Assembly: GCF_001434395.1 (NCBI RefSeq)
Contig: NZ_AZFS01000046.1
Span: 62,001-126,000, forward strand
Reading direction: 5' to 3'
DNA: 64,000 nucleotides
DNA from: Levilactobacillus hammesii DSM 16381
GTDB lineage: Bacteria; Bacillota; Bacilli; Lactobacillales; Lactobacillaceae
The notes below the pieces were generated by a model, which saw only the letters and a program-made list of their open reading frames with translations, had not been told where the DNA came from and did not search any database. Each line of letters opens with the position of its first letter. The first letter of the stretch is position 1. The position numbers were made by a program, and so were the translations under genes. This document shows, piece after piece, positions 16,755 through 25,948 of the stretch.

Positions 16755-17276
16755 ATGCGTGATATTGACTATTCACCCTTGCAACGTCATTATATGGAAG
16801 AAGCCATGTTTGAGGCTGATCAGGCCGGTCTGATCGGTGAGGTACCGATTGGCGCGGTGATCGTGCACGACGGCACCATCGTGGGGCGGGGCCACAACCT
16901 CCGGGAACACGCCAATGATGCCACGCTTCATGCGGAAGTTCGTGCGATTGAGGAGGCCTGTGCCACGCTGAAAAGTTGGCGTTTGGAAGACTGTCAGCTC
17001 TACGTGACCATCGAGCCCTGCCTGATGTGTAGCGGGGCCATTATCAATGCGCGAATCCCCGAAGTCTTTTACGGGGCACGTGATCCCAAGGCTGGGGCCG
17101 TGGACAGCCTGTATCAGACCTTAACGGATGAACGACTGAACCACACCGTGACGGTTCACGAAGGACTCATGGCCAAGGATGCTGGCGAACGGATGGTGGC
17201 CTTCTTTAAGGCAGCCCGCAAACGTCAGAAGGCGGCGAAAAAGGCGCGACAGGCGAAAAAAGCGGCGCAAAGTTAA
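16755..17276 (+). CDS. tadA: tRNA-specific adenosine deaminase (A34 to inosine)
   Basis: A 173-residue zinc deaminase with the signature HAEVRAIEEA and PCLMCSGAI, which provide the zinc ligands (His, two Cys) and the catalytic Glu. It converts adenosine 34 to inosine in tRNA-Arg(ACG). The C-terminal tail is strongly basic and low in complexity (KAARKRQKAAKKARQAKKAA), fitting RNA binding. AAGGGAGGGG precedes ATG 16755. The SRP RNA gene follows immediately, the standard firmicute order tadA–ffs–dnaX. Confidence 0.96.
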   Translation: MRDIDYSPLQRHYMEEAMFEADQAGLIGEVPIGAVIVHDGTIVGRGHNLREHANDATLHAEVRAIEEACATLKSWRLEDCQLYVTIEPCLMCSGAIINARIPEVFYGARDPKAGAVDSLYQTLTDERLNHTVTVHEGLMAKDAGERMVAFFKAARKRQKAAKKARQAKKAAQS

Positions 17277-17284
17277 GCAACCGC

Positions 17285-17313
17285 TAGACAGGCCAATTGA
17301 ATCATGATACACT
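17285..17313 (+). promoter_or_regulatory. SRP RNA promoter
   Basis: TAGACA at 17285–17290, a 17-bp spacer and TACACT at 17308–17313, placing the start near 17320 at the beginning of the SRP RNA. Confidence 0.7.
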
Positions 17314-17319
17314 AGTTAT

Positions 17320-17428
17320 TGCCGTTAAGGCCTTGAAGCAAGGGCGGATTTACGAATTGTGTCAGGTCCGGAAGGAAGCAGCACTAAGTTTACTTCGCTT
17401 TGTGCTTCAAGTTTATGAGCAATTAACC
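17320..17428 (+). ncRNA. ffs: Signal recognition particle RNA, small bacterial type (4.5S-like)
   Basis: The invariant SRP domain is present: GTCAGGTCCGGAAGGAAGCA at about 17361–17380, with the Ffh-binding internal loop. The sequences on either side (GCAAGGGCGGATTTAC… and …CTTTGTGCTTCAAGTTT) can fold back as the two arms of the hairpin RNA. Its position between tadA and dnaX is the classical one. It binds Ffh to make the signal recognition particle. The 5' end is set from the promoter and the 3' end from the terminator that follows; both are approximate. Confidence 0.92.
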
Positions 17429-17460
17429 AACTCCTAGTCAGCTGTGACTGGGAGTTTTTT
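17429..17460 (+). terminator. SRP RNA terminator
   Basis: AACTCCTAGTCA pairs with TGACTGGGAGTT around GCTG and runs into a T run. Confidence 0.88.
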
Positions 17461-17649
17461 CGTTCTATCAGGCGGCGGTTTGAAAAATGGCGTTCCCGTC
17501 CGTAATCCAGAGCCGCCATCCAAATGCCGTCAAAATGAAATTAATTTCCTGTAAAACTGACTCGACAATCCGTGACAGACGGTAGGGAAAAAGGCTATAA
17601 TTATGAACAGCGAATTTACTAGGAATTATTGAAGAAAGGAACCGATTGC

Positions 17650-19404
17650 ATGGCTTATCAAGCACTCTACCGGGTCTGGCGCCCGCAGCGTTTCGATGAC
17701 ATGATTGGGCAAGAAGTGATTACCCGAACGCTGAAGAATGCCATCACGACGAATCAAATCAGTCACGCGTACCTCTTTGCAGGGCCGCGGGGAACTGGAA
17801 AGACCTCGGCCGCTAAGATTTTTGCCAAGGCAATCAACTGTCACCATCAGGTCGATGGCGAGCCCTGCAATGAATGTGAGACCTGCAAGGCCATTACGAA
17901 CGGGACCCTAAACGATGTGATCGAAATCGATGCGGCTTCCAACAACGGGGTTGAGGAGATTCGCGACATTCGGGATAAGGTGAAGTATGCGCCTACGATT
18001 GCCGATTACAAGGTCTACATCATCGATGAAGTTCATATGTTATCGACGGGGGCGTTTAACGCCTTACTGAAGACCCTGGAAGAACCACCGGCCAACGTCA
18101 TCTTTATTCTCGCGACTACGGAACCGCACAAGATTCCCGCAACGATCATCTCCCGGACACAGCGCTTTGATTTCAAGCGCATCGCCGCCAATGATAGCTA
18201 CGACCGGATGATCTATATCCTGAAGCAAAAAGACGTTACCTACGACGACCAGGCCGTCAAGGTGATTGCCAAGGCTGCCGAAGGGGGCATGCGGGATGCG
18301 TTGAGCATTTTGGACCAAGCCCTGTCCTTTGGGGATAATGAGATTACACTCGATAATGCCTTGCTAGTGACCGGGAGTGTGACTCATGAGCTGTTAGCAA
18401 CCTACATTTCGCAGGTCCTGGCTGGTGACACCAAATCGGCGTTGGCGAGCTTACAGTCCGTCTTAGAGGCCGGTAAGGATGCGGAACGGTTTACGGAAGA
18501 CATCATCGGCTATGCACGTGATCTGTTGCTCTATCAGCAGGCCCCCCAGATGGTGGAGGAAGCCGAGATGGGCAGCGTCAGCGAGGATTTCCAAGCGTTG
18601 GCTAAAAAGACGCCAGCGCAGACCATGTACGCCATGATTAATGAACTCAACGCCATTCAACAACAGATGCGCTTTACCACCCATCCGGATGTCTATTTGG
18701 AAATTTTGACCATCAAGTTGGCCGAAATTGGCCGCCAGACGGGGGCAACGCCCGTGGCGACACCGCGTGAGACGGCGCCTAATGCGGCGGCCGCAGCACC
18801 GGCACAGCCGGCTGGAAGCGCAGAAGTTAGCGAGCTGCAACATGAGATTGATCAGCTACGTTCGGCGGTCAAGGAACTGAAGGCGGCACCGGCGCCCACA
18901 GCGGCCGCGCCCGCTAAGGCCAAGCCACGAGTCGCGAAGGCGGTGGCCAAGGAAGTTAACCTCGCCAAGATTTACCCCGTTCTGGGATCGGCCACGCGTG
19001 AAAAGCTGAATCAATTGCAGGAGGTCTGGCCGGACTTGCTCAATAGCCTGACCGTGACTCAACGCGCCGTGATGAAGGTGTCGCAACCCGTTGCGGCCGC
19101 CAACTCCGGTGTGATTGTGGCGTTTGATTATTCATTCCTGTATCAGCGGGCCACAACCGATCACGAGTTGACGGATGCTTTGGAAAATGGTCTCGATCGC
19201 ATGATCGGTTCGGCACTTCCCGTGGTCTTTGTACCGAAGGAAGAGTGGCCGGTGATTCGGAAGAATTACCTGGCCGCCCACAAGGATGAACTGCAGGCGA
19301 ACGGTGAGGGCGCAAATGAGCCAGCCAAACCGGCTGCCAATCCAGTGGTGACTAAGGCCGAGGAACTCTTTGGCAAAAACATTGTGGATGTTAAACAAGA
19401 TTAA
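17650..19404 (+). CDS. dnaX: DNA polymerase III subunits gamma/tau (clamp loader ATPase)
   Basis: A 584-residue AAA+ protein: Walker [10 protein letters not shown], four-Cys zinc module ([16 protein letters not shown]), Walker [11 protein letters not shown]-like FKR segment. The region after about residue 370 is rich in Ala and Pro (linker) and leads to a tau-type C-terminal domain. It loads the sliding clamp and couples polymerases to the helicase. ATG 17650 ([12 protein letters not shown]) follows GAAAGGAACC; the upstream in-frame TTG codons have no site. First gene of dnaX–ybaB–recR–yaaL. Confidence 0.96.
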   Translation: MAYQALYRVWRPQRFDDMIGQEVITRTLKNAITTNQISHAYLFAGPRGTGKTSAAKIFAKAINCHHQVDGEPCNECETCKAITNGTLNDVIEIDAASNNGVEEIRDIRDKVKYAPTIADYKVYIIDEVHMLSTGAFNALLKTLEEPPANVIFILATTEPHKIPATIISRTQRFDFKRIAANDSYDRMIYILKQKDVTYDDQAVKVIAKAAEGGMRDALSILDQALSFGDNEITLDNALLVTGSVTHELLATYISQVLAGDTKSALASLQSVLEAGKDAERFTEDIIGYARDLLLYQQAPQMVEEAEMGSVSEDFQALAKKTPAQTMYAMINELNAIQQQMRFTTHPDVYLEILTIKLAEIGRQTGATPVATPRETAPNAAAAAPAQPAGSAEVSELQHEIDQLRSAVKELKAAPAPTAAAPAKAKPRVAKAVAKEVNLAKIYPVLGSATREKLNQLQEVWPDLLNSLTVTQRAVMKVSQPVAAANSGVIVAFDYSFLYQRATTDHELTDALENGLDRMIGSALPVVFVPKEEWPVIRKNYLAAHKDELQANGEGANEPAKPAANPVVTKAEELFGKNIVDVKQD

Positions 19405-19424
19405 ACCTTGAAAGGATGATAGAG

Positions 19425-19742
19425 ATGCGGAACATGGGAAATATGGGGAACATGATGAAACAGATGCGCCAAATGCAAAAGAAGATGGAAGAGGATCAAA
19501 ACAATTTAAACGCCCAGGCCTTTACTGGCACATCACCAGACAACATGGTCCAAGCGACTTTCACGGGTGACCGGAAGATGACGGATTTAACCATCAAGCC
19601 AGAAGCCATCGATCCCGATGATCCTGACATGTTGGCTGACTTAGTCTTGGCCGCTGTGAACGATGCCTTGACCAAGGTTGATGAGACCACGAAGCAGACG
19701 TTAGGAAAGTACACCCAAGGTATGAATATCCCTGGGATGTAA
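19425..19742 (+). CDS. YbaB/EbfC-family nucleoid-associated protein
   Basis: A 105-residue protein, methionine- and glutamine-rich at the N-terminus ([21 protein letters not shown]), with the family core [19 protein letters not shown] and the C-terminal [15 protein letters not shown]-type tail. The family forms dimers that bind DNA and is almost always found between dnaX and recR, as here. ATG 19425 lies nine bases after AAAGG; ATG 19416 overlaps that site. Confidence 0.94.
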   Translation: MRNMGNMGNMMKQMRQMQKKMEEDQNNLNAQAFTGTSPDNMVQATFTGDRKMTDLTIKPEAIDPDDPDMLADLVLAAVNDALTKVDETTKQTLGKYTQGMNIPGM

Positions 19743-19763
19743 GGTTAGAAAGGACGTTGAGCC

Positions 19764-20363
19764 ATGCAGTATCCAGAACCCATTGCGCAGCTGATTGACA
19801 GTTACATGAAGCTGCCCGGCATTGGCCAAAAGTCGGCAACTCGGCTGGCATTTTTCACGATTGATATGGCCGACGATGACGTGACGGCCTTTTCTAAGGC
19901 GCTGGTCTCGGCCAAACGAGATCTGCACTATTGCTCGATCTGTGGCAATATTACGGAGAGTGATCCCTGCGCCATCTGTGCGGATAAGACGCGTGACCAG
20001 AGTCATGTCCTGGTGGTTGAACAGGCCAAGGACATCATGGTCATGGAAAAGATGAAGGAATATCATGGCTTATACCACGTCCTTCACGGGGTGATGTCGC
20101 CGATTGAGGGCAAGGGGCCGGAAGACCTGAACATTACCAGCCTCATCAATCGGTTGCAAAAGAATCCCGATATGAAGGAAGTTATCATTGCGACCAATGC
20201 CACGCCCGAGGGTGAAGCCACGGCGATGTATCTCTCACGCCTGATTAAGCCGGCGGGGATTAAAGTCACTCGGTTGGCTCACGGGTTATCGGTCGGTAGT
20301 GACATTGAGTACGCTGACGAGATGACCCTGTTCAAGGCCGTTGAAGGCCGAACGGAAATGTAG
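19764..20363 (+). CDS. recR: Recombination mediator RecR
   Basis: A 199-residue protein with the helix-hairpin-helix region [14 protein letters not shown], the C4 zinc finger [16 protein letters not shown], and a Toprim domain ([12 protein letters not shown] … [14 protein letters not shown]). With RecO/RecF it loads RecA at gaps. AGAAAGGACG precedes ATG 19764. Third gene of the dnaX operon. Confidence 0.97.
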   Translation: MQYPEPIAQLIDSYMKLPGIGQKSATRLAFFTIDMADDDVTAFSKALVSAKRDLHYCSICGNITESDPCAICADKTRDQSHVLVVEQAKDIMVMEKMKEYHGLYHVLHGVMSPIEGKGPEDLNITSLINRLQKNPDMKEVIIATNATPEGEATAMYLSRLIKPAGIKVTRLAHGLSVGSDIEYADEMTLFKAVEGRTEM

Positions 20364-20372
20364 GAGGCTCTT

Positions 20373-20624
20373 ATGTTTGGAAGAAAGAAACGCCAATTTC
20401 CCCGGTTGAAGGCGGCCTATGACGAACAGCTGCTGATGACCATTGACGATGCCAAGGATCGTTGGGATCATGCCAAGCAAACGGAAGAAGCCATTGCCGA
20501 CGCCGACAACGAAATGACGGCGAACACCGCGTTAGCCCGCCAGACGTACCTGTTCCTCTATCGCGAGGCACGGCGGCGTCAGGTGAAGGGCAAGCACATT
20601 TCGGCGGCCATCTTTAGGGATTAG
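20373..20624 (+). CDS. YaaL family (DUF2508) small protein
   Basis: An 83-residue, charged, mostly helical protein (FGRKKRQFPRLKAAYDEQLL … ARQTYLFLYREARRRQVKGKH) that fits the DUF2508/YaaL family, found right after recR across Bacillales and Lactobacillales. Its function is unknown. AGGAGG precedes ATG 20373. It is the last gene before the long palindromic terminator. Confidence 0.85.
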   Translation: MFGRKKRQFPRLKAAYDEQLLMTIDDAKDRWDHAKQTEEAIADADNEMTANTALARQTYLFLYREARRRQVKGKHISAAIFRD

Positions 20625-20670
20625 GCCGTTTGGTCTTCCCGGTCTTTGATGCAACTGAAGGATAAATTTT

Positions 20671-20732
20671 GGCTCTACACTATTGGGTGTTGATGGAATT
20701 CCATCAACACCCAATAGTGTAGAGCCTTTTTT
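20671..20732 (+). terminator. 56-bp perfect palindrome with T run, terminator of the dnaX–recR operon
   Basis: 20671–20726 is a perfect palindrome of 2×28 bp with no unpaired loop (centre GGAATTCC), followed by six T. A terminator stem this long and exact is unusual and could form a cruciform in duplex DNA. Confidence 0.85.
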
Positions 20733-20851
20733 AATGGTTGCTTTCGACTTAGTTTAGTCCAGCTTGCCGCTGCTGGCTGCCCATAATTGCACCGCCGTAG
20801 CGACTGGTTCATCATTTTTCATTGCGAATGGGTGAAACGGTTCTAACCCTT
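20733..20851. other. Short gap between convergent operons
   Basis: It holds no gene. A second stop signal for the minus-strand two-component operon was not recognised, so the 20671–20726 palindrome may serve both directions. Confidence 0.4.
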
Positions 20852-21466
20852 TTACCCGTTAGTTAACCACTTATTAGCCTTCGCAATTTTAATGGCTTCT
20901 AAGCGGTTATGAACACCTAGTTTACTGAAAATAGCTGACAAGTAGTTGCGAACCGTTCCCGCGGAGAGGTATAAGTTAGCCGCAATCATCTTCGTGGATA
21001 ATCCCTTATTGGCTTCTGCTAAAACGGCCAGTTCGCGACTGGTCAGCGGATTGGTGGCGGCTGAAAACATGTTAACCACCAACTCAGGCGCATAGACCGT
21101 CTTGCCCTGCATGACCTGCCGAATCGTGTCAATTAAGTCGTCACTCGGACTATCCTTTAACAAGTAGCCGGCCACTTGCGCGTTGACGGCCCGCTCAAAA
21201 TAAGCCTGCTGGGCAAAGGTCGTTAGGATCACCACCTTGGTTTCCCAGTCCGCGGCCCGTAGCCGATCCGCAACGTCCAGTCCCGACATCCCCGGAATTT
21301 CAATGTCTAAAATCGCCACTTGCGGCCGTAACCGTTGTAAATCGGCCCACGCCGTCTTGCCATCATGCGCACTGCCGACCACGTGCAAATCATCTTCTAG
21401 TTCTAAGAGTTGGGTCAATGCGGAGTTCAACATACTTTGGTCTTCGGCTAGATATAGCGTAATCAC
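20852..21466 (-). CDS. NarL/LuxR-family response regulator (DesR-like)
   Basis: A 204-residue protein: receiver domain with LAEDQSML, phosphoacceptor Asp in VAILDIEIPGMSG, TTFAQQ and GYLLKDSP, then a LuxR-type helix-turn-helix (LTSRELAVLAEANKGLSTKMIAANLYLSAGTVRNYLSAIFSKLG). It is the fourth gene of the minus-strand ABC–kinase operon and overlaps the kinase stop by 4 bp (ATGA-type coupling). The combination ABC ATPase, permease, HisKA_3 kinase and NarL regulator is like yvfRSTU or desKR of B. subtilis. Target: probably the operon itself (see 24277–24306). Confidence 0.93.
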   Translation of the reverse strand: MITLYLAEDQSMLNSALTQLLELEDDLHVVGSAHDGKTAWADLQRLRPQVAILDIEIPGMSGLDVADRLRAADWETKVVILTTFAQQAYFERAVNAQVAGYLLKDSPSDDLIDTIRQVMQGKTVYAPELVVNMFSAATNPLTSRELAVLAEANKGLSTKMIAANLYLSAGTVRNYLSAIFSKLGVHNRLEAIKIAKANKWLTNG

Positions 21467-22590
21467 TTCACATTTTCCTCCTTTGGCAAACTCAGGGTCA
21501 CACGAGTTCCGTGGGCTTGGGCTTCAATCGCAAACGTCCCGTGCGCGTTCAACATCCGGGTGCGCATCCCCTGAATTCCATTTGCATTCGGCCGACTGAG
21601 CGTCCCACCTTTACCGTCATCTTGTAATTGAACATGGTAACCTAGGTCAGTTAGCTGAAAGGTCACGAACACATTACGGGCCTGCGCGTGGCGAATGACG
21701 TTGGTAATGGCTTCAACGAGGGCTTCCGCAAAAACACCCTGCACCTGCGTTGGCCACTGGGTGGCAGTTGCTTCACCAGTGGTCGTTAGCCAAACGTTGG
21801 CCGCCACTAGGTTACGACTTTGATTAAGCAACATCTCACTTAACGACTGCTGGTGCAGATCGTTGACGATCGACCGAACCAGCTGTAAATTTTGCCGGCT
21901 AGTTTGCTCAATATCGGTCAACTCGGCGGCGACCCGTTCGGGGGCTTTGACCAATAACTTCTTGGCCAGCTCTGTTTTGAGTGTGATCATCGAAAAGCTC
22001 TGCCCCAGGGTATCATGCAGGTCCCGTGCGATTCGTTCCCGTTCGTCCCGTTGAATAATGGCTTGCAGTCGCCGGTTGGTTTGCTGCAACTGCCGCTGCC
22101 GCCAAATTGACCGCGTGAACGTGTAAGCCATGATTGGGGACAGTAGCGGAAAGATTAAGCCCACGACTGCGCCATTTTGCCAACTAAACAACTGGTGATC
22201 TAGGACCACATCATGCATAAGACCCATTAAAATCATCGCGTAGTAACCGGTGATGAATTGATAAAAATATTTTTTAGGTCTGCGTCCTAAGATAAACGCG
22301 ACTTGCCACCCCGGGAAAATAATCATGTAGTTATTGGCGCCCCAGATGGCAAAGAGGCCCGTCACAACTAACTCTAACGGTATCGTGATTCGGCGCCACA
22401 CTGGCTTTTCAATCACGAGAATATAGAGAATTAAAAAGCATCCCAGCAAGCTTAACCACACTATATTTTGCCATCCGGTCACTGGCAAGTACATCGCAAC
22501 TGAATACGGCAAGTAGCCCAGCCAAATATAGCTGGACCACGTTAAATTTTTGAATTTTTGTCGCCATTTATGCCCGAACAACCCCATCAC
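21463..22590 (-). CDS. Membrane histidine kinase, HisKA_3 type (DesK-like)
   Basis: A 375-residue kinase with about five membrane helices in the first 170 residues and no sizeable extracytoplasmic domain, which fits kinases that sense the membrane or a transporter. The HisKA_3 phosphoacceptor motif is RERIARDLHDTLGQSFS, and the ATPase part shows EAITNVIRHAQA and DDGKGG…NGIQGMRTR. The start is GTG 22590 or ATG 22587, both close to CGGAG; either overlaps the end of the permease gene by about 20 bp. Confidence 0.92.
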   Translation of the reverse strand: MMGLFGHKWRQKFKNLTWSSYIWLGYLPYSVAMYLPVTGWQNIVWLSLLGCFLILYILVIEKPVWRRITIPLELVVTGLFAIWGANNYMIIFPGWQVAFILGRRPKKYFYQFITGYYAMILMGLMHDVVLDHQLFSWQNGAVVGLIFPLLSPIMAYTFTRSIWRQRQLQQTNRRLQAIIQRDERERIARDLHDTLGQSFSMITLKTELAKKLLVKAPERVAAELTDIEQTSRQNLQLVRSIVNDLHQQSLSEMLLNQSRNLVAANVWLTTTGEATATQWPTQVQGVFAEALVEAITNVIRHAQARNVFVTFQLTDLGYHVQLQDDGKGGTLSRPNANGIQGMRTRMLNAHGTFAIEAQAHGTRVTLSLPKEENVK

Positions 22591-23326
22591 TCCGTTTTAA
22601 TAATAACCGGACGCTAACGATGACCACAACTAGCAGGCCTATCATCCACGCACCGGTCCCCAAGATATCTGATGTCAACAGTGTACCATGAGTGGCGACC
22701 CGTCCCAACCAATCGTTAATCAAATAAGTCGGCATGAGCTTACCGATTGGTTGCAGCCAGTTCGGTAACAGTCCTAACGGCCACCACAAGCCACTAATAA
22801 TCGCCATTGGAAAGGTAATTAAGTTGCTTAAGACGCTGAGCGTTTCGGCACGTTCAACAAACGATATCAAAACGCCGAGTAACATTGTGGACAGTTGCCC
22901 TAAAATGGCAATCCCCGCAATTGCTCCCCATTGCGCAACTGATAGCGACACGTGGTTGACCCCCATGGCAATCCCACCCAGGACGACAACGGATGACGTG
23001 TTCATTAATAGACTCCAACACCCAATTGACAAGTAGTAAGGTCGAATACCGGTCGGCGATAGCCAGCACCACTGCAAGACGCCCGCTTCACGATCCCGTT
23101 GTAAAAATGCAGCGATGCCAAACAGGGCGTTGATCGTGCCACTGTAAACGATCATGCTGCCCATGTATGTCACATTGAAACTAGCGGGAACGTTGCCGGT
23201 GACCATTACCTTCGTAAATAACAAGTAAAAACCGGCGGGCATGACCAGGGAAAAGAATTGAAATGAAAAATTCCGTAAGATTAGTCGGCGACCGTCAAAT
23301 TTAAAGCGTTCAAACCAAGCACTCAT
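22568..23326 (-). CDS. ABC-2 type transporter permease
   Basis: A 252-residue protein with six hydrophobic segments and a cytoplasmic N-terminus (FERFKFDGRRLILRNFSF), matching ABC-2 permeases of the drug/lipid exporter type. It overlaps the upstream ATPase gene by 4 bp. It forms the membrane part of the transporter whose ATPase is 23323–24210. Substrate unknown; similar operons export antimicrobial peptides or affect membrane lipids. Confidence 0.9.
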   Translation of the reverse strand: MSAWFERFKFDGRRLILRNFSFQFFSLVMPAGFYLLFTKVMVTGNVPASFNVTYMGSMIVYSGTINALFGIAAFLQRDREAGVLQWCWLSPTGIRPYYLSIGCWSLLMNTSSVVVLGGIAMGVNHVSLSVAQWGAIAGIAILGQLSTMLLGVLISFVERAETLSVLSNLITFPMAIISGLWWPLGLLPNWLQPIGKLMPTYLINDWLGRVATHGTLLTSDILGTGAWMIGLLVVVIVSVRLLLKRSDGVVRA

Positions 23327-24210
23327 GCGATGACCCCCTTAGTCAAATGGACAAAGATATCCGTCAATGATTCGCGTTTAATCGTGACTTGTCGTAAGTC
23401 AGCTAAAACTGGTACCAGGGCCTGAAGCGTGGTGTCGCCCGCTTCACTACTAATGTTCAGTCGTGGACCCGTTTTAGTAACTGCAGTGACCCCCGGTAAG
23501 TTTTCAAAGGCCGCCACTGGCAACGCCGTCTGACAAGTGATTTCAACTTGCTGGTACTGCTCTTGAAGTGCTTGGAACGTACCTTGAAAGGCAATCTCGC
23601 CGTTGCGCAATAAGCAAATTCGGTCGGCGACAGCCTGAATTTCAGGTAAATAATGGCTGGTAATCACGATTGTTTTACCGGCGGCTTTTAATTGCTGAAT
23701 CCGGCGCCAGAAAGCTTGTTGCGCGTTGGTATCCATTCCGACCGTCGGCTCATCTAAAAATAATAGGTCCGGATTACCAACTAATGCGAGGGCAAACGTC
23801 ACCCGGCGGAGTTGACCACCGGATAGTGCGGTCAAGCGTTGCTTGGCGATGGCGGTCAAATCCAAGTTTTTCAGCAGGGTCGTCACGTTTAAGGCTTCGG
23901 GATACTGCGCCGCTGCTAAGCGTAAAACTTCTTGTACGGTCACACCGCGAATCACCAGGTCCTTTTGCCGCATGGTCCCAATTCTTTGTTTTGCAATTGG
24001 TGCTCCCGGTTGCTGACCAAACAGGTGTAACTGCCCGCGGTGAGCAGAAAACAGACCGAGCATTAAATTAAGCAAGGTGGTCTTACCGGCGCCATTTTCA
24101 CCGATCAGCCCAATAATTTCTCCGGGATCAATCGACAACGTCACGTCTTTTAGGACGGCGTGGGCACCGTAACTGAACTGTAACTGCGTTGCTTGAATAA
24201 TTGGTTTCAT
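23323..24210 (-). CDS. ABC transporter ATP-binding protein
   Basis: A 295-residue ATPase: Walker A GENGAGKTT, signature LSGGQLRRV, Walker B LLFLDEPTVGMD, H-loop VITSHY. The C-terminal 80 residues form the accessory domain usual in ABC-2 exporter ATPases. It is the first gene of the four-gene minus-strand operon; the leader holds a weak promoter and a candidate regulator site. Confidence 0.93.
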   Translation of the reverse strand: MKPIIQATQLQFSYGAHAVLKDVTLSIDPGEIIGLIGENGAGKTTLLNLMLGLFSAHRGQLHLFGQQPGAPIAKQRIGTMRQKDLVIRGVTVQEVLRLAAAQYPEALNVTTLLKNLDLTAIAKQRLTALSGGQLRRVTFALALVGNPDLLFLDEPTVGMDTNAQQAFWRRIQQLKAAGKTIVITSHYLPEIQAVADRICLLRNGEIAFQGTFQALQEQYQQVEITCQTALPVAAFENLPGVTAVTKTGPRLNISSEAGDTTLQALVPVLADLRQVTIKRESLTDIFVHLTKGVIA

Positions 24211-24276
24211 TGTACTTGCCCCCTCATGGAATAACCTCAGTGTAGCAAGTTACCGGTTAGGCTAGTAGGCGCGTTT

Positions 24277-24306
24277 GTCATGACTTCGATGTGACAAATG
24301 TCATGA
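24277..24306 (-). promoter_or_regulatory. Candidate operator of the ABC/two-component operon
   Basis: TGTCATGA occurs twice in direct orientation (24277–24284 and 24299–24306), and between them TGACAAATGTCA (24292–24303) is a palindrome overlapping the second copy. A TACACT −10 box on the minus strand (complement of 24240–24245) has no recognisable −35, so the repeats would sit at about −44 to −73, where an activator such as the NarL-type regulator would bind. Confidence 0.5.
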
Positions 24307-24370
24307 TTGGCCGATCAACGATGACCTTTCAGCGAATTTCAGCAATAGGGTGGGTTAACAACTTTCGTAA

Positions 24371-24395
24371 CCGGAATCTCTGGCAGCCATAGGTG
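24371..24395 (+). repeat. Terminal fragment of the structured intergenic repeat
   Basis: CCGGAATCTCTGGCAGCCAT matches the right-end sequence of the repeat family (GGAATCcCTGGCAGCCg in copies B and D). Nothing else of the element is recognisable here, so this is a decayed remnant or a solo end. Confidence 0.45.
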
Positions 24396-24433
24396 AGGGA
24401 AATGGCTAATTGAATATTTGGAATCCGAATTAG

Positions 24434-24457
24434 CTGTGTTTTCACACAGTCTTTTTT
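24434..24457 (+). terminator. Small hairpin with T run in the exopolysaccharide upstream region
   Basis: CTGTGT/ACACAG stem with a four-base loop followed by six T. No plus-strand gene lies upstream, so it may be an attenuator in the leader of the exopolysaccharide operon or the end of a short untranslated RNA. Confidence 0.4.
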
Positions 24458-24760
24458 ATAGTTAATAGTTAAACGTAGATAACATGTACGAGCTATCTGT
24501 TTTTTTCTGCTGTTAAACGAATCCGATATCGATAAGCGGTGGTGATGGCGTGTGGTGATTAGGAAACAAAGTAACCCAATTTTCACAGAATTAGTGACAC
24601 CCAAGAATGGGTGGTGTGAACGATGGCCTTTTTGTTATGCTAGGATAACTAAAATAATGCCTCTTTTTTGCTGTATAAAGGTATATTTTTCCTGAAAGAA
24701 CATGGTAAGATGAAGGCAAGTTCGACGATCGAAAATATGAACTTGGAGAAGAGATTGGGT

Positions 24761-25897
24761 ATGAAAATCAGGCAGTGGCAGCTCGTGAGTGTGGTCGTTG
24801 GATGCCTGCTACTATTGGGTGGGTGCCGTGCGAAAACGGCCACGGGGACACCCCCGAAAACGGCACCGACCACCTTCACACGGACGGTCACATGGCATAC
24901 CAAAACGGATCGGCAGAACCAAGAAAAGCTGGCCCATTTTATTCAAAAAAAGATGCTGACGAAGCAGGGAATTTATACCAACTTTGTGGACACTAAGAAT
25001 CGGCAAACGGGGGTCGCAACTGGGCATGAATTATTAAGCGAATCGGCCGGAATGTGGTTACAGTATCTGGCTGAGAGTCATCAGTATCGCGCCTTTCGTC
25101 AGTTCTACCGGGCCACGGTGACCACGTTTGACGACAGCGGTCAATTTAGCTATCGCTATGACCCTCGTAATAAGAAGCGGTTCGCCGTGAACGCCACGCT
25201 GGATGATCTCCGCATTATTCGGGCGCTGAACCTGTACGACGCCCAGACGAAGACCAACCACTACCGGCAAGCCGCGGCGAACCACTTTGCGGCGTTGAAG
25301 GTGGGGTCCCTGAAGGCTGGCAAGCTGTATGACTATTACGACCCGCAAACCAAACAGGCGGCTAAGACCACCAGCTTGGCCTACTTTGACTTTAAGACGC
25401 TCAAATACTATGAGCAGGGAACCCGAGCCGGGCGACGAGCTTATGATGAGCAGCTCAAAGTCGTTCACGGGGGCTATTTGGGCAATGTCTTCCCCTTGTA
25501 TGCCTCTAGCTTTAGTTGGGGCGATCTGACCTATGCGACGAAGAATTTGAATACGTCGGAAGCCTTGGAAGTGCTTTTACATCTGGCCGAGATCGGGCAG
25601 TTGAAGGCAACCAGTCGCACGTGGTTGGCCCAGCAGGTACGGGCGCACAAACTCTACAATGGGTATTCCACCGCGGGCAGTGTCACCAATAGTGGCCAAT
25701 CCACGGCCAACTACGCTTTAGCCGCCATGGTGTTTGCCACCGCCAATGATCAGGCCAATTACCGTGCAGCGATGCGCTTGGTCTGGGAAGGGCAGGTCAC
25801 GGGGAATTCGCCCATTCAAGGGGGCATTGGGGATGCTAAAACGCAACAAAGCTATTCCTACAGCAACCTGACGGCCCTGAATGCGGCGGGCATGTAA
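24761..25897 (+). CDS. Lipoprotein of the glycoside hydrolase family 8 type, exopolysaccharide operon gene 1
   Basis: A 378-residue protein with a lipoprotein signal (MKIRQWQLVSVVVGCLLLL then LGGC lipobox, Cys about residue 23), so it should be anchored outside the membrane. The mature part has the α-helical-toroid features of GH8-like proteins: SESAGMWLQYLA near the N-terminus (with the acidic residue of the catalytic segment), DLRIIRALNLYDAQ and a C-terminal repeat of helices. GH8 enzymes trim β-1,4 polymers; a member accompanies bacterial cellulose and Listeria Pss clusters (BcsZ/PssZ). ATG 24761 is chosen because the signal peptide starts there. Family assignment is from motif and context. 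Confidence 0.75.
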   Translation: MKIRQWQLVSVVVGCLLLLGGCRAKTATGTPPKTAPTTFTRTVTWHTKTDRQNQEKLAHFIQKKMLTKQGIYTNFVDTKNRQTGVATGHELLSESAGMWLQYLAESHQYRAFRQFYRATVTTFDDSGQFSYRYDPRNKKRFAVNATLDDLRIIRALNLYDAQTKTNHYRQAAANHFAALKVGSLKAGKLYDYYDPQTKQAAKTTSLAYFDFKTLKYYEQGTRAGRRAYDEQLKVVHGGYLGNVFPLYASSFSWGDLTYATKNLNTSEALEVLLHLAEIGQLKATSRTWLAQQVRAHKLYNGYSTAGSVTNSGQSTANYALAAMVFATANDQANYRAAMRLVWEGQVTGNSPIQGGIGDAKTQQSYSYSNLTALNAAGM

Positions 25898-25948
25898 GCT
25901 GATAAGCGTTAACTCAGGTAACAACGAGACACAGAGAGAAGGGGAACC

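Larger units (their letters stand above)
24307..24760. other. Gene-free interval between the ABC operon and the exopolysaccharide operon
   Basis: It holds a fragment of the structured repeat family (24371–24388) and a small hairpin with a T run (24434–24457). The region near 24660–24720 is AT-rich and should contain the exopolysaccharide promoter, but no hexamer pair with good spacing stands out. The reading frame of the GH8 gene is open back to 24668 but has no ribosome site there. Confidence 0.5.

Noticed and set aside
17650-19404. Programmed frameshift in dnaX giving a gamma form
   Set aside because: No slippery A6/A7-type sequence with a following stop and stem was seen near the domain boundary.
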